Shown piece after piece: positions 56,051-64,000 of a DNA stretch of 64,000 bases. Both the position numbers and the translations under genes were made by a program. Under the pieces are notes generated by a model. It was not told the DNA's origin, did not search any database, and saw only the letters and a program-made list of their open reading frames with translations. Position 1 is the first letter of the stretch. The number at the start of each line of letters is the position of its first letter. Origin of the DNA: Allantophomopsis cytisporea (lineage: Eukaryota > Ascomycota > Leotiomycetes > Phacidiales > Phacidiaceae); contig CP103029.1 of the NCBI GenBank assembly GCA_024752435.1, positions 620,001 through 684,000 of the forward strand, given 5' to 3'.

Positions 56051-58900
56051 AGCACCAACTTATCTCGTACACCAACCATATTATTGCTATCCACAATCAG
56101 TCAGTAAGTATATAGTGGACATATGTTATACATAATATACATGACATCTATATGCATCTACCTTACGACTTGGCTCACCTCGTGTTGACATCGAGGTTGC
56201 CATGTTGAAGGGTACGCAAGGTAACCAACCAACCAACCTACTGTACCTGCAACACTCGTCCTTTGTCAGTAGTTGCTCCTGTTCATTTCTACTGAAAGTG
56301 AATGCAATATCACTTACTACAACTTGCTAAGCTGTTAATCTACAGAGTCATGATAGGTCCCATAAAATCTTGATGACCGCATAGTGGCCGTATACACCAA
56401 AGGAATGGTGTTGATTGAGCTGAGTTCGCTGGAATTTGAGGCTCAGTGAGGTGATGTTGTACACAGTACGTAACCTACCTTAGTTAAGAGGTTATAGTGC
56501 CCGCCTTATCGCCAGTCCGTCTGCCTTATCGGCATTGGAATGCGACCCAAGGTGGTGAGGCAACACGAAATTCGTATCTAAGGTAAACAAAACCAATACT
56601 TAAAACATGGTCTGTCGAGTATGCCTTCTTTCTTCCAGTGACAAGCTTCAATGGCGATGACTCCCTCTTTAAGAACCTGCTCATAGATCTCCTATCACGT
56701 TTTACCACCTCAAACTACTACGCCGACTCGTTTCAGGCGATAGGATTCTCTATTGCATCTTTGACACTCTATTGTACAGCGTCAAAGAGACTTACAATCT
56801 ATCAATACAAGCATAGGAATAGATTCGCTAGTGGGGTATTGATGGCCTGACTTTGTGCGGAAATATCTCTGCGAGAGGGATAATTTCTATGTCAAAAGAG
56901 AAGTCGACACAATTGCGGAAGGTAATGCAAGATAGCTTGTTGAGCCGAAGCACATCTTCCGAGGAACAAGGCTGACAGCTTCAAAAAGACATCACAATAG
57001 ACCGCAGACCTCTCAACCCACCATCTCCTATCCATAATATCTCTTTACGACTCTGATCTGCCCGCAGTGTGTTGCTTCTTAGCCCGTTTTCGAGCCGAAG
57101 AGATCTTCTTATACGCAAAGCTATTCTCCATAGGGCACCGCTACTGTTCATCTTACCTTTAAGAGGATATCATATGTGAAGCCACATATGTGAATGCCTG
57201 GACTCATTGACTGTCGCGAAGCTCAGTTAAGTTTCTTTCAATATGGGGACAGCTTTTGGACAATTATGGCGTCAGCTGTATCAGAACGAAATATATCGAG
57301 AAAACCGCTCGTTTTAACATCTATCTGAGGCTCTTCGCGATACGGATGCTTCAAAATCTCAGAATCTACGTTGCTACACCTTCCAGGCACAGCCATGGAT
57401 ATGAACCTTGGTAAGTTAAGCATCAATCTATTTACAGAAACCGAAACACATCCCTCTACTACATTTGGAGCTCTGCTGGATCATCATGGTGTTTCTCTGG
57501 TATGAAGACAATGCCTCATGGTTTGTATTGTCTTTATTGCGCAATGGTGGTTTCGTCACCACATGCGCACATCGTGACTTGGTGGAGTTTTACAAGAGGG
57601 TCGTCAGGATGGATAGTCATGAGTTGGGAGTCGATCACTTTCGATGATCACTCGCATTAGCAAAGTTGATTCATCACTGCGGCATTTACACTCGGATGGC
57701 GATGGTCATTTATGGCTCTTTCCGGTCAATTCAATCAATAATATCGACAAAAGTTCTACATTCAAGAATCAAGGCTAACATCAAAACATCTCACCAGAAG
57801 CACATGTTCGGAAACAACGGATCACTGATGTCTGTTACAAAATGCGTTGTACATAGATCATCAGTGCCGATCTGATCGGCAACTTTTCCGCATGCACTCA
57901 AATACAAAGTAGGTAAACAACATGCGTAACAATGTTTACACTGGTAGCTGTTTTCTTATCAAAGTTATGTTGTGATGGGCATATTTCCCATCCAAGCACT
58001 CCTTTCTTACTTGGTTCTGGAATGTAGGTAACGGGATTCCCTCCGCTACATTATGGGAGGAGCCTAGTTCTCCTCCGATAGGTGAATTTATCACGTCGGA
58101 ATGCCTCTATAGAAAACATTAATCCAGTCTGGTTTCAAGATTGGCATATTGCATCATTCATGATGAACGTTCATGATACTTTGCGTGTTGTTTCTCTGTC
58201 TTGATGTGAGACACATTTCAGAGTGAGAAGATATGCAGGCAAAGAATCAAATCCCCAGTTTTCGGGGAGATATGTTGTTCTAGATGGTCAGATGGGGCCC
58301 TACTTAGCTCTGAGATCAGGCTTGCGGAGACGGACCAATGAAGGGGCATATGGATGGGGGCGACAACTACGCACCGTTCCGTTGTAGCCTCAGATCAAAG
58401 CTTAATCTTCTTATGACGAACCACCAGAACCACCAACAACAGCACGATGCATGAAGAACTTTTTCAAGTACTTTATCCACAATTTATGGCACGAGGTTTT
58501 GATTATTATCATATCAAATAGGCACGAGACGTGCTCGGATAGAGGATCTTGGAATGATAGCGCAGAGTATGTCACCAATCATGGTGCAGGGGTCTCTCGA
58601 CATACAGATCCTTAGACCCCAACAGCACTCGCCCCTCTTCTATTGCCCAGGAGGCCCAGCCTTCTTGTTCCTTTAACCAATCCTCTCAATATGATCATAC
58701 TAACTATGGCATTTTTACATCCTGCAAGAGGCCATACAGAACACCCTCTTCTCATCTACTCCTAACTAAACTAGATTCGCTCCTCAGGTTATAAACATGA
58801 TGGAGTAACGGTCTCTACGTGCCCCCTTTACTTTCAGTTTGTTTATATGATGCTCCGCATGTCCTCTTCCATGTAGGTCATATATTCACATTCCTTCATT

Positions 58901-60818
58901 ATGTCTGACACTGTATCTTCACCCTCTTTTACCAAACTCGATCTCCTTGAACAAGTCCGTCATCACGGCCTTGAATACGACGAAGATGGCTTCCTTCGTT
59001 GGCCGTATGGGGATGTCGGACATCCTCGTAACTGGTCCATGCGTCGTAAAGTCTGTGATTCCTTCATAATAATGTTCCTGGATTTTCTCACTACTGCTAT
59101 CAGTACCTCGGGTTCCACTGCTGTTGCTCAGGCAAGGCAAGATTGGCACACCGGCAATACGTTTACTATCTTTTGCTTCACCAGCATGTAAGAATCCCAT
59201 ACGCTTCCACATACATGAGTATACTGATGGTATAGATACCTTTATGGCCAAGCTCTTGGTGGCATATTTTTTCCGCCTTACTCAGAGACATTCGGTAGGA
59301 AATCACTCTATGTAGGGAGCATGTTCCTCTATGCTGCCTTTACACTTCTTGTCGGCCTTGTCCCCCATATATCAGGAGTCTTGGTAGGTAGAGCACTCTC
59401 TGGGTTCTTGTCTGCTATACCCAGTGTTATAGTAGCTGGTTCAGTGGAAGATATGTTCGATGCTTCGCAACGAGTATGGATGATTTTCGCCTGGGGATGT
59501 AGTGCAAACCTTGGGCTAGCCTTTGGACCCATCATGGGCACATATATTGTGCAGAATGAAGCTTTAGGATGGTATTTATTCTCATCTTACTATCATACAT
59601 TTAGCTCATGTTTATAGGCGTTGGCTATTCTATATTTCATCTATAGCCTCATTTTTCATAGCTCTGACCACACTTTTCTTAAAAGAGTCTCGACCATCTC
59701 TCATTCTCTCCAGACGCCTCGCAACTCTCCAAGCCTCCTCGCCAGATCCCTCCCTCTTCGCTATTCGCCAAACAGACACCCTGCCCACATTCCGTACCTT
59801 TGTGCAAACTGCTCTCGCCCGCCCTATCAAGCTCTATTTTACTGAGCCTATCATCACGCTCGTCTCCTCCATGACTGCCATAGTCTTCGGTCTCATCTAC
59901 CTACTCACTGATGCCCTCGAGATTATCTACCCGATGTTTGGCTTTAATGTGCGACAATCGTCGCTTACCTTCCTTCCAATAGCAGTCGGTTTCCTCCTCG
60001 GCATCTTCACGCGTCTCTACGACCACAAGCATCTAGCGCGCCTCATCCGACGGGGAAAGGCCCTCACGCCCGAAGATAAGATTCATGGCTTCTATATCGG
60101 GGCCCCTTGTCTTGCCACCGGTCTCTGGGTCTTTGCATTCACTATTCCACCCATCTTCACGCAGTCTTTACCACCAACTTACCTTACAGCAATCCCATCC
60201 CTCGTCTCCCTCGTTCTTGTTGGCTTCGCTATTAACGAGTTCGACTGTACGCTTGCAGGCTACCTGACGGACTCCTACACCTCCTATTCAGCCTCGGCCT
60301 TTGCTTCTCTTGCGTTCCTCCGTGCCGCTGTCTCCGGCTCTCTCCCCCTATTTACAAATCAAATGTACAACGGCCTCGGGCCAAATTATGCGACCGCCAT
60401 CCTAGCAGGCCTCGCAACGGCTTTCTGCGCTGTTGCCGTTCTATTCTGGAAGTGTGGCCGTCGTCTACGTATGGCATCTGCATTTGCACAGGAGAGCTTG
60501 CGGTTGGAGCAGCGTACCCTACATGAGCAAAACACTTCCCTCACCACCCTTTCTACCAATAATGCCATAGAGAAAATCGTCGGTACGGGTGGACTCGGTT
60601 TCGTACCGAGAAGGGACTTCTCCAGTGCCAGTATTGATTCTCATACGTCTGAACAGACGCTCTTTGGCCCGGATGGCAAATACATGGCTATGACGACGCC
60701 TGCGATGGGATCTGAAATTACTCTGCCGAGAAGGAATGCGTCACTTAGGGCTACGCAGAGCTATGTTACGCTGGGTGGGGAGACTTGTGTGCCCGCCGTT
60801 CCTCGCGATTTGTTCTAG
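58901..60818 (+). CDS. Major facilitator superfamily transporter, DHA1-like
   Basis: Three exons, 58901-59187, 59236-59571 and 59618-60818, with 48- and 46-nt introns, giving 607 residues. The pre-membrane motif WPYGDVGHPRNWS is typical of fungal drug:H+ antiporter-1 (multidrug/polyamine) carriers. The loop between helices 2 and 3 reads GGIFFPPYSETFGRKSLYV (motif A: G-x3-D/P-x2-GRK/R). Helix 4-5 shows GRALSGFLSAIPSVIVAGSVEDMF. Twelve hydrophobic segments can be counted. The cytoplasmic tail of roughly 130 residues after the last helix is longer than usual and Ser/Thr-rich. Both introns lie in the N-terminal half at helix borders (FTS/IYLYG and ALGW/RWLF). Substrate cannot be inferred from sequence. 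Confidence 0.93.
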
Positions 60819-61798
60819 GTCGAGAACTTGCCGTAGAACGACAATAATTGGTTTCTGAGATTTGATGTTCGATGACGTTATTGCATTTCTTGTCTAATTT
60901 GCGGTATAATCTGCAGATAAAAGTTTAGTGCTTTCGGTTAGAACTAGATTTGCAAATCTGGGGTTGGGATGATGCGATGTGGGCGATGAGCTGGGCTGAC
61001 TTGACTTTGAGGTGGAGCTTTAGATTTCCCATCAGGTCATATTTAATTTATTATGCATGAGATCATTTGCGCCCATGTCTTCTGTGGATGGTAAAAGTGT
61101 TTGAAACTTATCATGCTGTCAGTGATGGAAGGTTCAAGAGAAGATCACGGCCTACCCGTGAAGACTCATAAGCCTCAAGTGATCAATAAGCAGTACGGTT
61201 GTACCTTTCAGGACCAGTCTGCATGGCTAACTTTTTCTCAACAAACGTTCTCTCCTGTGCGTTAAACAGCCCTGATATGCCGGACAAAGTTTGTTGGCGC
61301 CCTACGGTGCCCGTGCAGCTCCACTAATCCTGCCAGATCAAGTACAAAGGCTATCACAAAAGACAGGAATGTAAATCCAAGCCAGATTCTTGCATACAAA
61401 TCACCCGACGTCTTCTGCCCGACGAGAAACTTCCCCGCACAAAGTATGCGGGTTAGTTTTGAGAAGTCCCCGGGAGGGGCGATCTCGGAATATTGCTGTG
61501 AGGCGTGATCGGTTGGAATGCGCTATCCTGCGGATATAAGGGTAAAGAACCTTGTGCGTCCTCTGGACAGGAGCGAGTCATTCGGAACAGCGATGGTAAC
61601 ATACTATACAGAGTAACGTAACTTTGTAAATCATTTCTGTCATAAACAAGAGTTGTGGCCAAGGGCTTGACTCGAGTAGCTACCAATAAACAAATCACGG
61701 ATGAATTGTAAATATGTAAACGAGCATGCAGGCATAACAAATTCATATTTTCAAGAAAGGAGCGTCCGTACCATACCATTCCCGATCAAACACACATA
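60819..61798. other. Convergent 3' region
   Basis: About 980 bp between the converging MFS and cyclase genes; no gene recognised. Confidence 0.5.
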
Positions 61799-63097
61799 TC
61801 AGAAGATGGCTTGGGCATTCGCATGACTAGCAACGCCTCCACGACAGTTTGCAGGAGCGCTAGTCAAGAAGAACGTCCACCTCCCTTTTTCACGACAGAT
61901 CTTAGCCAACTTTTCCAGATCCCACATCTCACCCAACGGCATACCCCATAGAGACAAGATGTGCTCATGCAAATAATAGTCTGCGGTTAATTTAAATCAG
62001 CTTGAAATCCACACGACCAGAGGTCAATCTCGGTATCAAGATCAGAATGGTTCATCATACCTTCATGACTCGGCCACGCCTCGAAAGCCGGCGCATCGCC
62101 CGCTACACCCGCAAAGTAGCTGTCATGCAACCAGTCGATGACTTTTTGTTCCTGGCTGACACCTGCCCAGCGCTGCCCATCATCCGGCCCAAAGACATGC
62201 GTCCTCGTTGCGAGTGCCGCGCGTTCATCATCCGGCTTGCTATGATATGCCTCGATGAAGCCCGACCTGATGAGCAAGATGTCGCCGATGTGGATATCAC
62301 CCCCTTCAGCCGCAGGCCTGATATCAATGCCCTGGTCCTTACCGCACTGGTACAGCTCCTCCCACGAGATCGGATAGTAATCGTACGGATCATACGCGAT
62401 GCCACGCTTCGCGGCGTACCCTCTGTAGTCGAGCAACACGCCTACCTAACTCAGCAAAGGTCTCCCATATCCTCGCGCTCCATCACCTGCTTCACGAAAA
62501 GAAATCCAACTCACCTCGGCCTGCAATCCCATGATCCGCCCAGTGGTGGATACTGCACTTATGATTACCATTCTCACCTATGATATCCGTGCCGCGAGTG
62601 TCGTTGTAGAATTGTCCCGTACTTGTGTATGAGAAATGCCTGAATCCATCCCATTGAGTGCCGGACTGTGTATTCAACGTGTATTTATCATCATAAGCTA
62701 TGTTCTCCGCCAATGTTACAATCGTGTGCTCGAAGGGTGGACGCCCGAAGGCAGGCGTCTTAGGAACGTCCAGAGGAAGGTTAAGGCTGATGATCTCCCC
62801 GCTCTTGATTTCTTTACCGGCTGCTGCCACCCGAGTCGGAGTGAGGAGGTTGATACGCCCGAGCTGCTGGTGTTAGTTATAGTTTACTGTGAAAGGGAAT
62901 TGCAGTACGTTGTCATCTTTTCCCCATACCCAAGCAGCTCCCGGTGGAGCACCCGGAATATGTGGCAATTCCTTACGTGTAGGGAAGATGGTGGAGTTTG
63001 GATCGAAGGGAATAGTAGTAGCTGTCTTATTGAAAGTCAGGAAGTCTTTGACTTGAGTAAGGCGGTTGTGTACGTTGGTGCTTTTGCCATCTGCCAT
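61799..63097 (-). CDS. Cyclase-family protein (kynurenine formamidase-like fold)
   Basis: Four exons: 62909-63097, 62515-62866, 62061-62441 and 61799-61980, giving 367 residues (366 if the alternative acceptor 3 nt downstream is used). Introns are 42 (or 45), 73 and 80 nt. Diagnostic segments are WGKDD/QLGRINLLTP, SGEIISLNLPL, TQSGTQWDGFRHF, GIAGRGVLLDYRGYA and GDILLIRSGF. The bacterial family signature HxGTHxDxxxH appears here as Gln130-Ser-Gly-Thr-Gln134-Trp-Asp136 with His140, so two metal-binding His are Gln. I recall this substitution in other fungal members, so it is not necessarily inactivating. Family members hydrolyse or cyclise amides such as N-formylkynurenine; the actual substrate is unknown. 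No signal peptide, so probably cytosolic. Confidence 0.92.
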
Positions 63098-63778
63098 ATT
63101 GGATTATTGTCAATTGTTTTTTTGGTTAATTGTAGTCAGAAACCTCATAGCAAGCAATCGTCCATTTAATAGTGGTGAGGGGATATGACGTTCGGTTATC
63201 ATTCAGATGAGGGGAACTTGGCGGTCGGTGATTACGTCGTTAACTTCACGAAAAGAGAGCTTCAACGAAAAGACAACGATATAATGCATGTCGTGAAAGT
63301 ATTTATGAACCCACTTCCACATCAACCTCGCCGATGCCTCACTGCTCCTCCAATGGGCCTTATCTTCCGTGAGTATCCAAGTGCTAGCCAATTATCAATA
63401 TCAAAAATGAGATGTTTTGGTGATAAAACAGAAAGAGTTCAGGGTACTCGGTATTTCTTTATCATTAGGTTCGATGAGCAAGGGTAGCCGAGTTTCGAAT
63501 GTGGTACTGCACCACTGCGTTCACACCCCTGAATATGAGATTCTACCAGTCGTTAATTGCCGGATTCCTGGAGTCATAGAGTATGAGTTTGAATGTCCAG
63601 ATTCTCTCAATTGTGTCTATCAATTGGCGTCGAAACAAGAGTGACCAACATGACCGATCCACCACGGCACGAATGCGGGGATATGGGCCCGGCTTTTCCG
63701 CAAGCTCTTCCGCGAGGGAAGAAAACGTGATCTGCAACACCAGGACGCGTCTAGATCACAGGATCAACAATCTCAATA
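63098..63778. other. Divergent promoter region
   Basis: About 680 bp between the cyclase and HD genes, which are transcribed away from each other. No gene recognised. Confidence 0.5.
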
Positions 63779-64000
63779 ATGGCCATCTCAACCCTCGTCG
63801 ACCAGGCTTATGCCTATTCTGAAAAGTATATGAGTCAATATGATGGCTCTCACGATTTCCAGCACGTTCTTCGAGTCCTCGGTCTCGCTCAACGTATCGC
63901 GAAGGCCTCAAATGTTGACTACGAGATCGTGACTCTAGCCGCGCTGCTGCATGATGTCGGCGACAAGAAGTACGTGTTGCCAGGTCAAGACGCAACGAGA
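63779..64000 (+). CDS. HD-domain metal-dependent phosphohydrolase, 5' part only
   Basis: An ATG at 63779 opens a reading frame that continues past the window end; 74 residues are visible. It starts like the YedJ-type HD proteins: AYAYSEKYMSQYDGSHDFQH supplies the first His, and AALLHDVGDKKY is the HD metal-binding motif. The complete family protein is usually about 200-230 residues. Enzymes of this type hydrolyse phosphate esters or nucleotides using a two-metal centre; the substrate is unknown. No intron is seen in the visible part. The divergent neighbour is the cyclase gene. Confidence 0.88.
   Translation, partial: MAISTLVDQAYAYSEKYMSQYDGSHDFQHVLRVLGLAQRIAKASNVDYEIVTLAALLHDVGDKKYVLPGQDATR

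Larger units (their letters stand above)
53832..58900. other. Gene-poor tract of 5 kb
   Basis: The longest gene-free stretch near the MFS gene. All open frames are short; those at 54674-55060 are inflated by a GAGCCA repeat, and one at 55529-55777 has no domain. Tandem repeats occur at 54945, 55341 and 56026, and a perfect hairpin at 57171. No intact or clearly decayed transposon is recognised. It presumably holds the promoters of the 7TM and MFS genes. Confidence 0.45.

Noticed and set aside
57465..57900. Possible decayed coding remnant
   Set aside because: Several frames have moderate open stretches, but none shows a continuous match to a protein family I know, so a pseudogene call is not supported.
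23148..63097. A secondary-metabolite gene cluster (2OG oxygenase, hydrolases, MFS transporter, cyclase, velvet protein)
   Set aside because: The genes are spread over 40 kb among housekeeping genes, and no PKS, NRPS, terpene cyclase or prenyltransferase core is present.

Overview
The window is nuclear DNA of a filamentous ascomycete (Pezizomycotina). This rests on intron-containing genes with short introns (about 42-129 nt, GT..AG, CTAAC/CTGAC-like branch sites), long intergenic tracts, and fungus-specific families: velvet, Rsc7/Swp82, Mgr3-like TPR, a fungal KpsF-like SIS protein and a fungal cyclase. I cannot name the species; Leotiomycetes would fit but is not proven. I saw no rRNA, convincing tRNA, CRISPR array, intact transposon or viral sequence.

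Layout. 0-8.4 kb: one small membrane protein (minus strand, 688-897), then about 7.5 kb of gene-poor DNA with microsatellites. 8.4-15.1 kb: a KpsF-like SIS sugar isomerase, a possible small secreted protein, a soluble cytochrome b5 and a six-exon alkaline ceramidase. 15.1-24.2 kb: a 3.3-kb empty tract, a Gly/Thr/His-rich repeat protein, a kelch protein and a 2-oxoglutarate/Fe(II) oxygenase. 24.5-30.3 kb: a divergent pair (Mgr3-like mitochondrial TPR protein and a soluble MAPR/Dap1-type heme protein), a small Cys/His protein and a GNAT acetyltransferase. 31.9-41.3 kb: a secreted alpha/beta hydrolase, the 24-kDa 2Fe-2S subunit of complex I, a MARVEL-like membrane protein and a TFIIIC triple-barrel subunit with an AT-hook. 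43.6-53.8 kb: a secreted type-B carboxylesterase, the very large fusion regulator described below and a seven-transmembrane protein. 53.8-64 kb: a 5-kb empty tract, an MFS transporter, a cyclase-family protein and the start of an HD-domain hydrolase that runs off the end.

The standout is the gene at 46464-50898. Three exons join in one reading frame to give about 1442 residues carrying an Rsc7/Swp82 chromatin-remodelling domain, a complete velvet domain, a GATA-like zinc finger and a fungal C2H2-like zinc-finger module. I know each of these as parts of separate proteins; I do not recall this combination. The velvet-bearing exon is a symmetric phase 2-2 exon of 1248 nt, so it could be gained or skipped without a frameshift.

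The other genes are mostly housekeeping or secretory and do not form an obvious operon-like or biosynthetic cluster: an oxygenase, esterase, MFS transporter and cyclase are present, but there is no PKS, NRPS or terpene-cyclase core. Exon structures were derived by reading splice sites by eye and checking that exon lengths sum to multiples of three; none has transcript support.
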